A stretch of DNA of 64,000 bases from the NCBI GenBank assembly GCA_032629725.1, contig JAFEVB010000004.1, positions 1,798,001 to 1,862,000 on the forward strand, in the 5' to 3' direction. The DNA is from Gremmenia infestans. Taxonomy: Eukaryota > Ascomycota > Leotiomycetes > Helotiales > Hamatocanthoscyphaceae. Position numbers and translations under genes: made by a program. The notes under the pieces are model-generated. The model did no database searches. It was given only the letters and a program-made list of their open reading frames with translations, and had not been told where the DNA came from. Shown piece by piece: positions 1 through 12,242 of this stretch (position 1 is its first letter; the number at the start of each line of letters is the position of its first letter).

Positions 1-642
1 TCTCAATTCCTTGTCGGTATTGTCGGTGTTACAGCTGGTAAACTTTCCGCACACAACAACCCCGCGGTTTCTTCTATGATTGCCTTCATTATGATCAACG
101 TTGCCATCTTCTCCTTCACATGGGGTCCAGGTAAGCTTATCCTCCTATGAAAGACTGTTTCCTATGCTAATACCCAGTTAGTCGCCTGGGTTGTTGTAGG
201 AGAAATATTCCCGCTCCCAATCCGCTCGCGTGGTGTTGGTCTTTCGACCGCCTCCAACTGGATGTGGAACTGCGTAAGTTTTCTATTCCAACCCCCTCTC
301 TTTACCGTACTGATAAAAACGTCTTAGATCATTGGTGTCATCACTCCTTACCTTGTCGGAACCGCTAAAGGCGATGCCAACCTCGGAGCCAAGATCTACT
401 TCATGTGGGGTTCCCTGTGCATGGTCTCCCTCGCCTTCTCCTACTTGCTCGTTCCCGAGACCAAGGGCCTCAGCTTGGAGCAGGTCGATCGTATGTTGGA
501 AGAGACATCTCCTCGTACATCTGCCAAATGGGTACCACATTCTACTTTCGCAGCGGAAATGGGTCTTGCGGATAAGAACGGAGAGAGCGGGGGCGGTATC
601 GAGGTTGTGCAGGCCGAAGCCAATGAGAAGTCTATCGTCTAG
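1..642 (+). CDS. MFS sugar transporter, C-terminal part (5' end outside window)
   Basis: Three exons are visible: 1-130, 182-273 and 328-642, with introns 131-181 and 274-327 (both GT..AG). The joined reading runs through the last membrane helices and ends in a cytoplasmic tail. Diagnostic sugar-porter features are the PESR-like segment EIFPLPIRSRGVGL (family form PxExxP.RxRG), the helix-10/12 text around TPYLVGTAKGDANLGAKIYF, and the classic PETKGLSLEQVD motif at about 457-492. These belong to the MFS sugar porter family (plasma-membrane hexose, pentose or polyol uptake). The gene start, and so full length and substrate clues, lie upstream of the window. It is transcribed toward the PHD-finger gene with about 400 nt between. 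Family call is strong; substrate cannot be stated. Confidence 0.9.
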
Positions 643-1042
643 ATTCTGGTTTGGATCTATGATTCGTATCATTGATTGGATCTAGGGTGGATATAGATCC
701 AGATGTGCGAAGACTTATTATGTTAATTAAAATACCCTTGAATCGTGGACATAGAGAGAATAATGGAAATATTAAATCAGCAGTCTAGTGATGCTAGACG
801 ACTTCGGTGATAGCAAATATGTTGCTTTAATAGTCGGGACTACGCTTTCCATGGACATGTGAATGTGCTGAAGACCAAAGTGAACTAAAAATGTCCAACC
901 AAATTTCGAAATATTAACTATTTTATGGGGATCTAGGTCTAGCTAAGCGCGCGCTTGCACCCAAACTCTGCATCACCATATCTTTATCAACTACCGTTTA
1001 CGCTCTCCAAAGACCTGGCATTCTCATCTACACTCTACCGCT
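643..1042. other. Intergenic spacer, no gene seen
   Basis: AT-rich 400-nt spacer holding the 3' flank of the transporter gene and the presumed promoter of the PHD-finger gene. No open reading frame or repeat stands out. Confidence 0.5.
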
Positions 1043-2717
1043 ATGGTCACTCGAGGGTTCTGGAATGTGCACAGAGGTGGTAAGCTGTCTTCCTAATTCA
1101 CTCCCTTTTCTACCTTCAACTGACTCTTTTCGATGCAGGGAAGTGGTACCAAATCCACCGAGAGATTGGACGAATTAGCTCTCCTGGTGATAGATCAACA
1201 TATTTGACGCTGAAGGGACTTCAAGATGGCAGTACGCAATTAGATAAAGCGACGCCAATCCCATTCCCATTTAGCTGCAGCAGCAATTCAGTTACGTTTA
1301 CACACTCGACCTAGATTCAGCATACTTGACTGTTTCATTCTGGCACCGCGAGGAAGGGGATGAGGCTATGGGATTACCGTTGTGCATGAGGCGCCTCAAC
1401 CTTGACTTAATTCACGAAGCTTCAAACTTGACCATCGAGGCTTTGTTGCAAAATGGAAGTAATCCACTTCTCGACATACCAACCGGACAAGAATCACTGC
1501 TGGCAGAGAAAGAGTACGAGCATTGGGAGATCGAGATTGTGCAGCCGAGCCCCTTGAATGAACTTCAATATCGCATGTTCATGGACTTCGTTTACCAGTG
1601 GCGGTTCTTCATCGATGACCGTATAACATGGCAATATCCTTCATCAACCCTTTTCCGCAGACTGTGCAATGCGTTCTTACGACTTGCCGCTTGGGACTTT
1701 CAGATATCCTCTGACAGCGATATCCCAAAGCTACCGCTTGGTGCTGTGACATTCCCAGACTGGAATAGTCCTCCTACAGAAGTCTACTGGTTTCATAGGT
1801 ATCTAGTCGTTCTTTGCGAGGATCTCGGGACGTCATCGTCCATATCCGCCGCCGTGTCACGAGCAACGAATTTTGTAGGTAATCTAGAAGGCAGAGGGAA
1901 TGAAATGAGCTGCATATTTATATCGCTAGCCGACATCGCTTTCGTCCAAATTGCCGCAGATACGGTGCATTGTTCGACAGTGTTCCCACTGCTCACCAAC
2001 TCATCCGCAACGGAATGCTCGGCCGGATTCCGCATATTGACGTATTTTCTTACATCTCCTTGCATCAAGGACAGGGAAAGGAATCTTGCAGCGCGAGAAG
2101 TTTCAAGCATAGCTCTCCCTACGGAAGTCTTCGATATGGTTCTCAACGCTGTTGCAGCTTACGATATCGTTTCATTTGCTCAACCCTCCTTCATACTGGA
2201 GAACTGGTATTACGCCTCTCTTCCCCAGCTTCCGGACATAGCCATCCATCACTTCGACGTTTCGATTGCTTGTTGCGGGCAGACCAACAGCAAGGGAAAG
2301 GAGGGGTTGTGCTGCTCTAATTGCTATGCATGGCGACACTTCGAATGCCTAGATCCGAGTGAGCGTAGACCGGAAGAGTGTTACATATGCCCAAAGTGCC
2401 GTCTCTCAAGAGAGCAAGTTGGTACACGGCCGATACTAATACCAGGCGCTCTCGGACGTGCAAATCGTCGAGGACCTAGACCGGATGGATGCCGTGTTAT
2501 GATACGGAAGCAGGAGAAACTGCTGCAATTGCGGGTTTCGGCTCCCGCGGTCAAGAGACCTGAGTTGAGAATGAGGGACCCCGATCTCACTTCAACGCCA
2601 CCTAATCAAATTGATTATGTTGTGCTTTTTGGTGGGCCGTGGAGCGGTCTTGCTTTTGGGTTGGATGATGTGAGACCTGAGGCGAGGATGTATAAAGGGC
2701 TACGAAAGCCTGCGTAG
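1043..2717 (+). CDS. PHD-finger protein, otherwise unknown
   Basis: Predicted exons 1043-1079, 1139-1231 and 1321-2717 (introns 1080-1138 and 1232-1320, both GT..AG) join in phase to give about 508 residues beginning MVTRGFWNVHRGG. I chose this start because the short exons splice cleanly into the long open frame and supply the only upstream ATG in phase. The only recognisable domain is a C4HC3 PHD-type zinc finger at about residues 361-405: Cys pair near IACCGQT, CSNC, then H..C in WRHFEC, and CYICPKC. The N-terminal ~350 residues match nothing I recognise. A basic segment with PR-rich text follows the finger. PHD fingers usually read histone H3 tails, so a chromatin role is an inference only. 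Confidence 0.72.
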
Positions 2718-3324
2718 ATCTAGGAGTCAAATTTAGGACTAGCAGTTAGTATACCGTATACAGCAGTCCAGTTCGGCTTATGGAAAGAAGAGAGTTACAG
2801 ATGTCAAAGTCATGTAATAGGTCATTGCTGAATCTGTGGTTATCTATGGATCTAGGTCAACGAGAAATGCCTTCAAAGGAAGACACCGAAAAGCTCTATG
2901 CGGCCCGTGCCGGAGGCGAGTTCTCTATGGAAGGACCACCGATCAAGGCTAGTAACCCGAAGAAAACAAGCCCCGAGCCACGGGGCGTAAGAAATGTTCC
3001 ACAAGAATCAGCTGAATGTTGGGCGTTGCGCCTTTTTCCAAATCCGGAAAGGGGAAACTGACAAAGGAGGGAGGAAAGATTCAACGATGAGCAGACAGGT
3101 GTGAAAAGCTACCAACGTTGTGCCATCACTTGAACAAAGTCGACGCAATACTAATCAGGATAAAACTGCTCCCCTTTTCATCTACTCCAACCAATTCAAA
3201 CTCATGCCGCAAGCGTTCTCCGTCAATTATGAACTTGGGCTCGGGTTTGCTATTCTTCTAGTACCAAGCGCCCCGCCATTTTAATACGAAAAACTCACAT
3301 ATGAACCCAAAAGAGAAATCTCAA

Positions 3325-4975
3325 AACTTTTCATTGCACGTCGTCTCGGGTTCGTGTTCGTTATACGCAGTCGAATACGCGCAGATATCTAGCCTGGATC
3401 GTTCTGACACAGAGAAAACGCCATCTGAGGAGCGGTCTGAAGCCAGCCAGCTGTTGTCGTACGTCTGGCGTAGGCTAGGTCCATCGCAATCGCATCTCGT
3501 TTACACCCCTGCCTCCACAAATCGCGTATCTACTCCGTATTGTATGTAAATACGATACGATACGATACGATACGATTACGCTCGCTGTCGTCCGAACCTC
3601 CTTCCCCGTTTCGCTTTTAGTTTCGCATCTCGTCGTTTATATGATGCATGCCGAGTGCCTATACAAGTAGGTAGTTGCGCTTTGTTGCATTTCGGCATCG
3701 TACTCGGTACCAAAAGCAGCTTTAGTAGAATATGAATCCGATTATTCTTTCAATTTGTAAGTGAAGCCCGTCTGTCGTATTTCGTTCGTATGAGCGTACG
3801 GAGTATAGTGCGCATGTCGCAGCCGAGCGGCAATTGGGATGACTTATCATCGTAGTTTCATCTAATCACGCGCCCGTTTGGATTAACGACAAAGACTTCA
3901 ATTTATCTCGAAAGAGATCTACGTACGGTTTGTTGCACTTCGTATCGGATTGCTCGGATTCGGGGAGCCTGTTGCTGAGCTGTTGGTTGTTATTGAAATG
4001 AAACCATTGCCGTTACGTTATATGAATGTCTGCCGGTTATAACCCACCAGACCCTTACCATGCTCGGAATATAGGCCGGATCTGCTCTAGGGGTCGTTAA
4101 ACGAAAATTTGCACCACCCCACCACCTCTGTGCACTTCAAATTTCAAGATGGGATCCTCTCTTGCGAGTTGTGAACTGTTTTGGGAGATATCTGACGTCA
4201 GATTATAGTCCAAATAAGGTCTTTCGCAATGTTTGCTGCACGTCGTATCGTATCCTTCGCATTCGTCTGCTTCTGGTGAGATTTCGAGAGTGGCTAAATC
4301 GATATCATAACTAGAGCTACCCCTCCATCCCCACCAACTTACTTTTGATACTACAAGAGCCAGCTTTGCTCGCAATACCAAATGTTGTAATTAAATACTA
4401 ATGACAAATAGCACTAGAATCTCTAGAACACAAAATACACAATAGTCAAAATACAAAGATCAGAACTTCGGTCTATCACTAGAATCTTACCTGTCGATCA
4501 TACAGAGTGCCTCTTACCCCTCCACACCTCTCCTTCCTCAATAGGCCTATTCCTCAGTCTCTGCATACCAAATCATCCCGAGTCCTTTCTGGAATTTGTT
4601 GCACTTCGACCTCGTGTTTTAAACGACGGACTCATCGATTCTTCGCTTTAGCTATTTCTCAATACGAAGGATACGACCGATCGCATAACACGACGCAGCT
4701 ACCTGTAACAGATATAAACTATGAAATGCATGTGCAGTACAACTTAAGCCCATATACAGCATATCATATCCTACCAATACCTCGCCCGTATACATAAAAT
4801 ACGAACTGGCACTGCATACCCGATAGGCGCTTCTCTATCTGCATTGCCTGTATCGTATACCGCATTACTATAGCACAACTCTCGTGTACATCCATCACCT
4901 ATTTATCAACCGTACCAGCAAGACCCTCTCTCCAACTCGTCCGCGAAGATTCGTTGCATGTCGACTTCGCAATCC
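3325..4975 (+). repeat. Dispersed short repeat, core TTGTTGCA(Y)(K)TCG, six copies
   Basis: Copies, located by their TGCA core, sit at 3335, 3686, 3934, 4237, 4600 and 4955, all on the plus strand, spaced 351, 248, 303, 363 and 355 nt. Each is preceded by a T-rich run (KTTTGTT or close) and followed by TCG and, after a few bases, a second TCG. Flanks outside about 25 nt do not look alike by eye, so this is not a simple tandem duplication. Function unknown. Confidence 0.55.
3547..3580. repeat. Pentanucleotide microsatellite (ATACG)n
   Basis: Five consecutive copies of a ATACG/TACGA unit, ending where the sequence turns to TTACG. A simple sequence repeat with no attached gene. Confidence 0.9.
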
Positions 4976-5889
4976 CCGTCCAATGAATAGCAACGTGAAG
5001 ATAGGGCACTAACCGCTATATAACATAAAGTGCGAGTCGTACATGAGAGAGAGAGGTGGACTGCCTCGCACTGCATTGATGCACCCGGGGTCCGTCTGTA
5101 CGTAGGTACGAGTTGCGTGGTGTGGTGTTGTCGCAATGCGTTTCTTGAATAGGCTTACCTCGCAATTATCTCTCCACATCGATTGGCATGCTCGCATCGC
5201 AAAAGGGACCAATCGCATGCATGTATATTAATGTGCAAATACTACTGTAATAGAGTTTTCTGAATGAGAGGATGCGAGGAAGCGAGACTGGGAGCCGCAG
5301 GGAGGTGCAGGTATGAGCTTTGAGAGGTTGATAATACTAGTATCTGATCCTAGGACGATGAGTCGAAAGTTTTCAGTAGCTTGTCTGTGATGGTATTCAA
5401 TATAAAATCTGTCTATAAATTGCTTTTTCTTAAGCATAGCATGCCACGTCCTAGAGTACAATATCTGTCCCTATTCCTTCTCTTCTTTGTACCGAGTTTC
5501 ACGTCTTTTGCTTTCGGGATGTAGGTCGGCTCTATTAAGGCGCGCAAGGTCAGACTTGTGTGTAGGTAGGTGTCGTGAATGTAAGCCGGAAGTATTGCCT
5601 TTTCATGGAGTTTTTGAGTTCTGCAAGCTCCGTGTAGAGGGTCTCGGTGTTTATTCGCGGCTCTAGATATTTGGCTCCGCCACTATTGATTATGTGGTGT
5701 GTCGGGTGTGATGATTAACGTGAGTCGTTTGGGACTTTTGCTCGAGGTAATTTGCCTGGAAGGTGTAGGTGACGTTTTTCAACTTGGTATTCTGCTGTAG
5801 ACTCTCTGGTCTGTCTATGGTATCGCTTTTCCTTGCAGAAGGAGGAAGGGATTTGGCTCGTCTTTCGTGCACTACGATCAACGATCCAC

Positions 5890-7035
5890 TCAGTGCCGCC
5901 TTCTATCCCTATCCCTCTCCCGCTCTCTATCCCTCCCACTATCTCTTCCACTCTCCCGATACCCATCTCTATCCCTGCCTCCGCCCCTCTCCCTCTCACG
6001 TTCACTCCTATAACTACCCCCGCCCCTCTCCTCCCTCTTCTCCCGCTTCCGCTCTTCCTCCCTCTTATACTCACTAACCCTCGGTCTCTTCTCTCCATTT
6101 CCCCTACCCTTCCCACTCCCAGCAGGTTTCAGCCTCTTCACATCAGCCTTCTGCACCCACGCCCCCAACTCCTCCGCACCCTCCAACTCCTTCGCCCCAA
6201 GCCCTAGTAAATTCTGCCTCCTTTTAACATCCTTAGCCTTCCCATCCTTCTTCGTTTGCCCATCCCAGCCCATGCCCCGTAAAAGAGCGGCGCCGAATTC
6301 TTCGATGGGGACGCGCTCGTAGTCTTCTAAGGTGGAAGAGGGTGGCGCGGTGGCGATGGCATGCGCGTAGGCTGTTTCTTCGGAGACATGCGCGGGTATG
6401 ATGAGATCGGGACCCTTTCGTGACTTCTCGTTGCCTAAAAGGGCTTGTAATGCTTCGTCGTCTGCGGAGACTGGTTTTATTTCGAGTCCTTCGATTTTGA
6501 CCTTTGTGTCCTCCACCTTGACATCAACTTCGTCACCAGTAGCAGGTTCTTCGGCTTCCTTCTTCCGTACACTTAACCCCCACTTGGTCTCTTTCTCGCC
6601 CTCCTCTGTCTTAATCTCCCTTTCTCCTTTCTCCCTCGCCTCTGCTTGCACCTCAGCAGGCAGTAAATTCTTCCCTCCACCTCCACCTCTCGCACTCGCA
6701 CCAGCCGCCCTTCGATTCGAATTCTGTAAACTCGGAATAACAAGCGGTCCTTCTTTCTTCTTCTCCACCTGGTTGATGGCGCCTTCTTCACCGAACCCCG
6801 TTACGACTTCATGCTTCGCCCTCTTTTCGCTCTCCGAATCGTTGTCGCTGTCATCGTGTTGGGGGAATGAGCGTGGGCGTTTGCCTAGAGAACTGGGGGG
6901 TTTTGCGACGACAGGTTTGGTGGTGGAGGATGGTTTGGAGGTCCCTGGTTTGGGTTTCGAGAGGGAAAATCCTTTTATTGCTATTTTTGGCGCTTCAGTC
7001 GAGGGAGAATCGTCTTTTGAGGGGGACATTTTCAT
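5890..7035 (-). CDS. spp2: Pre-mRNA-splicing factor Spp2 (G-patch protein)
   Basis: Single-exon frame of 381 residues. In yeast Spp2 binds and activates the DEAH ATPase Prp2 in the spliceosome before the first catalytic step; the GPKOW/MOS2 proteins are relatives. The signature is the Spp2-type G-patch at about residues 240-285, with YERVPIEEFG followed by ALLRGMGWDGQ and a basic stretch. The N-terminal third is Ser/Pro/Lys-rich and disordered (GFSLSKPKPG resembles the conserved N-terminal motif of this family), and the C-terminal ~70 residues are an Arg/Glu/Asp/Gly-rich tail (RERERGGGRDRD type) as in other splicing proteins. The second Met (residue 3) is an alternative start. The frame opens toward a 353-nt spacer shared with the end of the Eaf1 gene. 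Confidence 0.85.
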   Translation of the reverse strand: MKMSPSKDDSPSTEAPKIAIKGFSLSKPKPGTSKPSSTTKPVVAKPPSSLGKRPRSFPQHDDSDNDSESEKRAKHEVVTGFGEEGAINQVEKKKEGPLVIPSLQNSNRRAAGASARGGGGGKNLLPAEVQAEAREKGEREIKTEEGEKETKWGLSVRKKEAEEPATGDEVDVKVEDTKVKIEGLEIKPVSADDEALQALLGNEKSRKGPDLIIPAHVSEETAYAHAIATAPPSSTLEDYERVPIEEFGAALLRGMGWDGQTKKDGKAKDVKRRQNLLGLGAKELEGAEELGAWVQKADVKRLKPAGSGKGRGNGEKRPRVSEYKREEERKREKREERGGGSYRSERERERGGGRDRDGYRESGRDSGRDRERERDRDRRRH

Positions 7036-7388
7036 TTGGTGTTGTTGAAAGGATTAAGTCTGGAGGAAATGTTAGGATTCGATGATCCAAATTTAGCGGT
7101 CGATGGTGGCAGAATATATTGGCCTCTACACGCCTAAGGCATAATTATATCACGTGATGGACGAGAAGGGTGGGAAGTTGCAGGTGAGATCGCGACTTTC
7201 GCGATAATTATAATATGTAAGCTATTAATATATGTATTCCATCATGCCTACTATGATGCAAGCGTACTGCCTCTAGCGAGGCTAAAGCGAGGCTGCAAAA
7301 TCTACTCTAAACCATACCACCCAGCCTACGGAGTAAAATCCGCTCATACCCAAACTCCTGACCAGCCACCCAACCCCTATGTAACGCC
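7036..7388. other. Spacer with E-box-like CACGTG upstream of spp2
   Basis: Presumed promoter of the Spp2 gene plus the 3' flank of Eaf1. A palindromic CACGTG lies at 7151-7156, about 115 nt upstream of the Spp2 start, and a TACGGAGTA 9-mer at 7327. No gene seen. Confidence 0.45.
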
Positions 7389-10300
7389 TTATTTCCCACT
7401 CTGAACACTCGCAGAACTATTCATATGGGCATGTCCTTGGACTGGAGTCCCGTTCTCGCCCCGATTTTGAGGCGGACCAGCAGAAAGCGCATTCGCTGCT
7501 TGTCGCGCCTGCTCTGCTTGTTTTTGATTCTCGTGTTGGCGCGCTAGCATCTGTGCATAGGCCTGCTGCTGTTGCCCTTGAGGACTATTATTCGCCTGTC
7601 TTGGAACTTGGCCATTCGCATCCATCATTCCAGTGCCGGAACCTGCTGCTGCGTTCATAGCACTCTGCGCAAGTCCGCTCTGCAGACCCTGTTGTCTTTG
7701 CTGTGACGCGTTTCGTTTGAGCAGGTCCGTCATCATGGTCATAATCTGATCTGTGGGGAGGTTGGGATATTGTTTTCGTAATGTTGCTTCCATGCGGGCG
7801 ATAGTGTTGTTGGGTTGGTCTTGGGAGAAGGGGAGTTGGCCCATTCGGGGAGAACTAACTTGGCCGTGTGTTTGACCGGGAGAAGATGTCATGCCATTCA
7901 TTGGGGGAGTAGAGATACCGTTGGCATTGCTGTTGAAGCCCATCATGTTCTGCATCGGAAAACCATGAGGTTGAGGGATACCGTTGGGTCGCGGTGGGGA
8001 GTTATGCATCTGAGGAGATTGGCCGGGAACCTTTCCTTGTTGCTGTTGCATCTGGATCAATGCACGTTGATTTTCGGCCGTTTGAGCGGCTTGGGTCACG
8101 AGTCCCACAGTTGGCTGCATTGGCATTTGCGGTTGCATACCTTGCATTGGTCCTGGGCCTGGTGGCATACCATTCATGGGAAGTTGGGGAACACGCAGAC
8201 CATTAGATCCAGGTTGTCCCATTTGAGGGGGCATTGGACGTGGGGCTCGGTTCTGTCCAGGTACGGTAAGATTTTGGCCCGAGTTACTCGGATTTCCATT
8301 CGGTGCCAATGGATTATTTACAGGAGGGGGACCACGTGGTTGGGAGCCATTAGCCAGACCTTGTTGTTGGAGATTCTGGGCGGGGTTTCTCTGCTGAGCC
8401 AGCACGGCCTGCCTACGGTTAGCATATATTTGTAAAAAGAAATAAACTTCGCTGGTCAGGATTTCATACCCTTCGTTGCGCTTCCTGTCTCTGTTGAAGC
8501 GCAATCACCCGTTCCTTGAACTGCTCTTCACGTTCATGCTTGATCCGACTGAAGTCTTGGGGACTATGATTCGGACCGCGTGGCGCAGGATTGTGATTTT
8601 CATTGGCTTTCCGAAGTGCTGCCATACCAGCAGCTTGCTGTTGTTTCTGGATGGCTGTTTCCCGCTTCTTTGCTAACTTCCTCATTGCATCAACCAATGT
8701 GAGATGCTTTTGGTTTCTCCGGCGCTCGACTCGAACACTCGTTGTAGTTCTTCTCCGAGAAGGTGGTTGGATTTGCCCATTCGGTGCAACACCGGGTTGG
8801 ACTGCAGCAGCTTGAGCGATTACATTCCGATTGGCAGCCTCGATGCGTGTAGTATAGGCTCTGAAATAGTGCGTCTTCTGCATATCAGCAGGCAAACCCT
8901 CGAGGTGGATCCAGCGCTCAAAGCATTCCCAAGGTGTCCGACGTTCTGCACCAGATGAGTAATTGGATTTACTAGCGAGCATACTCGAAATAAGAGACCA
9001 GTTGTACGAGTACTCTCGGACAAGAGTTTTCAATTCGTTGTCTTCATCCCAGGTCCACTGAGATGCAATTCTAGTCTCAAAGAAACTTTGCAGCGGCATC
9101 GGAAATTCTGATGGCGGTCGGAATTGATGTGATGAATGAATACGATCGCGAATATGCTTGTGTTCGGGGTTAAATAACGCAACATCGGTTGCTTCTGGTG
9201 GAAGAATAGGTTTGTTTCCGGGCTCACCAAATACGACTTCATCCTCATCGTCGTCTTCGTGTTCGTATTCAAAGCGGCTCCGCTTTCTAGGAGGACCCTC
9301 CGATTTCAACTCCATCCGCCCTTCGACATATTTGCTCAACGGAAGCGCTGGTCGTCGCCAGGCTCTATCAGGATCGATCTCTGAAGTTGGTATATCAGAC
9401 TGTGGGACGCTTAATGGAGCCCCGTACATAGGCAGCTCTGCAAGGAGCTTATCGGCGGTAGGAGACCTCCGTAGGCCGAAGACAACATCGTCGTCCTGTA
9501 AAGCAAAAATGGCCGTTGGAGCAACAGTCTCCATGAGGTCAAGGCGGGGTTCCTCATCAAGATCTTCCATGGGGGAACCAAACTCTCCAGAAGCGACAAG
9601 ATCAGGCGTAGGGTGCGAGGGATCTGAATCGCTCATCTCGATATCCTTCGAGGGCTCTGCTAAGGGTGGAGAAGTGGCATTGACTTGCAGTAGTTTCCGA
9701 TCTTCTGGGCTGGCTCCAACCCATTCAGCACACGCGGAAGCCAAATTCCTAGCCACAGTCGTTTTCCACTTGCGTTCCTCTCTGAAATCAGTTCGCATCC
9801 ACTTTGCTTCTTGAAGGAGAACATCCCACTGGGTAGTAGGCCTGTTAGGCTCCGGGGCACGTTTTGGCTGCCGTAGGGTCCATTTATTCCCTGATTGCAG
9901 TTGGTATATGCGCTTGAGAACCTTGACGGTTTGGGTTTCCTGTAGGGGGACATATGCATTTGAAGTCGTGATTGTCTTATGTGCCGTGGCTAGCAAACTA
10001 TCAAGGGTTGGAATTCCCCTCCGATCCGAAGCAGCCGAAGCGATGAAAAGTGGCTTGAAGTAATCATCATGTGTCGGCTTTGGTACCTGTGGACCAGAAG
10101 GCATCAGTGCAGTATCATTAGAACCTGACTTGTTTGGTCGAGCCCGGGAAAATGTGACATGTGAAAGTTTGCTCCGTTCCCTATCTTTGGCTTTCTCAAC
10201 CAAACTCCGAATACGGGTTCCAGGAGATTGAGGGGTGGTACTCCGTGAGGGGAAATCTGAATTATCGGCTGAGCCCGAATCGGTGTTCAGTTTTGTTGGA

Positions 10301-12242
10301 GTTCTCTCTGAATTCGATGTGTTGGGTCGTGGAATTTCTCCTAGAATTTCGTTCACTGACTTGTGCCGTATGGCACCCGAAGACAACCGGGTTGTCGAAC
10401 GTTCCAAAGCTGGGGTAGCAGCAGCAATTGAAGGGGTCCTCTGATGGGTCGCTTCAGCTGGAGTAGCTGACGAATCGTCGCCTGGTGGGACTGCTGCTGG
10501 TTCAGGGGAGTCGGCGCGAGCGGAAGCAGGGGGATTAAGGCTTTCAAGTGCTTCACTGCTCTCAAATGAGTCTTTGACCGTAGTTGCGTCAATATCCATC
10601 GCATCGACCGGGACGTCATCTTCAGCCTCAGAATCGGCGACCTCGCGGGGTCTGCTTTCTGGATCTTGGGGCTTCTCATGTGATCCCTCCACGCCAGACA
10701 TCGAAACATCTTCAGGGGTGGGCACCACCACTACTTCATCTTGATCTTCCATGGCGTCTTCCACAACTTCGTGGGCCCCCTTCGTAAGGGCATCACCTTC
10801 ATCTTCACGAGTACCATCCGGCTGTAGCTCATCTCCTAGCGTTCTAGTCATTGTTGCAGCTTGTTGCTCCTCCATCCGTAGTTGATTGTCAGCAGCGAAG
10901 GGGCTGCTTCGAAGAATTTCCCTCCGCGAGACCTCTATCTGAGCATCCAGGATTCTGTCGTGGTGTTCTTTCTCGGCAACTTCTTCTGGTGTTGGCTTCA
11001 ATTCCGGCGGAGTTTGAACATCGTCATCTTTGTCTAGCCTCTCAGCATCATATCGAGAATTATCGTTCTCTGGACTTGTATCGGTTGAAGTATCATGTAA
11101 CGCCGGAGTAGTAGCTGAATTTGCATCGACAGTTGAACCTGGCGAAGACACAAGTTCAGCATTTCGACCGCCGTCCCTAGGTGGTGGGTTGATTGACAAG
11201 TGCCTAGCCTGCTCCTTCTGCTCGCGTGCCCTTTGTCTCTCTCGAATATTGCGTTCTTGGACTTCCTTTGGAGGCAGATGTACTGTCGCAGCCTTATGGT
11301 GAGTATCGTGCGAGCCGAGTCCTTCTACGAGAGGTTCATTTAATTCTGCAGCATCCTCAGCTGATATTGGCATGGCTTTCCTTGGATCAACACCTGGGCT
11401 GTTTGGCCTGCTCTCCACCGTCGTCCGAATTCTATCACTCTCTAGGTCCTTTGCTGGAACAACTGTATCTGCGACTTCAAATTGGGGTCGTGCCGCATTC
11501 TCAAAGATTTCTTCGACTACCTGGTTCAAGACAGCAGCTGATTCTGGAGGAAGATCTGTCTGCGAGCCCTTCGAAGTCGGTCTCTGCATGTCTGCTGAGA
11601 GTACAGCTTGCCCTCCATTCCTGATCTCAACTACTGGGGTAGACGGGCGCACGTCACTCTTTGCACTGGGTGTTGTGGGCCGACTCTTTCTCGTTCTCGA
11701 TCCATCGCGCTGTGTTTTCGCAGGCTTGCGCGACTGTTCCGCGGAATGGCCATCATTACTCGGTCTTCGTATAGGTGAGCGTTGTTTCTGAGCATTAGAT
11801 CGTAATGATCGACGCGTTGGGAGGTTGGATGCGTCGAAGGGGCGGTTCCTAGAGCGTGGATAATTAGCAAACAGCCACGTGCAAGTCGAGGAAGAGCTCC
11901 AGTAGGCCCAAACCATAACACATGGATGGTTTGCACGTACAGAGAGATGTCACAGACATCAAGGAAGTGTTTTTCTGCAGGCGTGGGTGGTGGCGCATCA
12001 TTACTCGTGAGGGCGGTTTGAGGAACGGGGCCCTCATTGTCGCAAACTGCGTAGAATTCGCGAAGCTTCCTCTTACGCGACGTAACAATTTTGCTACAAC
12101 AGTCAGCACGATGAAAAATATATGCATCGATGCGCCCTTCTCAGGACTTTCGATCTATGTAGATGACGGAATTAATGTACCTGAGTTCGGTGCGTTTTGA
12201 TCGCAAAAGGCGTGCGCGGTCGGCAGCCCCAACCTCACTCAT
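7389..12242 (-). CDS. eaf1: Chromatin modification-related protein Eaf1/Vid21 (NuA4 scaffold)
   Basis: Four exons: 12242-12181, 12093-11941, 11848-8470 and 8408-7389 (introns 12180-12094, 11940-11849 and 8469-8409). All phases close, giving about 1537 residues starting MSEVGAADRARLLRSKR. Eaf1 is the platform subunit unique to the NuA4 histone acetyltransferase complex. The conserved N-terminal block with SRKRKLREFYAVC is split over exons 1-2; long disordered acidic/Ser/Thr-rich segments follow; an HSA domain lies near residues 740-800 (WDVLLQEAKWMRTDFREERK, binding actin and Arp4 in relatives); a SANT/Myb-like domain lies near 1000-1060 (WTWDEDNELKTLVREYSYNW); the last ~340 residues are Gln/Pro/Asn/Met-rich. 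Using only the long frame with a start inside intron 2 would give a wrong N-terminus, which I rejected because the upstream exons restore the family block. Confidence 0.88.

Larger units (their letters stand above)
2718..5889. other. Gene-free region with TCG-rich recurring motif and short tandem repeat
   Basis: About 3.2 kb without a credible coding frame; the short frames on both strands show no codon bias or recognisable protein. It contains a five-base tandem repeat near 3551-3575 and at least six plus-strand copies of a short TTGTTGCA-TCG type motif spread from 3325 to 4970 (reported separately). Two perfect copies of the 9-mer TACGGAGTA (or its complement) occur at 3531 and 3797. It could host a non-coding RNA or be an intergenic sequence with composition bias; I cannot tell which. 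Confidence 0.5.

Noticed and set aside
3301..3549. 82-codon plus-strand frame in the gene-free region
   Set aside because: No signal peptide, domain or codon bias; overlaps the first motif copy.
6398..7048. 216-codon plus-strand frame
   Set aside because: Antisense to spp2; low-complexity Ser/Phe text caused by the opposite strand.
7815..8435. 206-codon plus-strand frame
   Set aside because: Antisense shadow of the Gln/Pro-rich end of Eaf1.
9158..9814. 218-codon plus-strand frame
   Set aside because: Antisense shadow of the Eaf1 HSA/SANT region.
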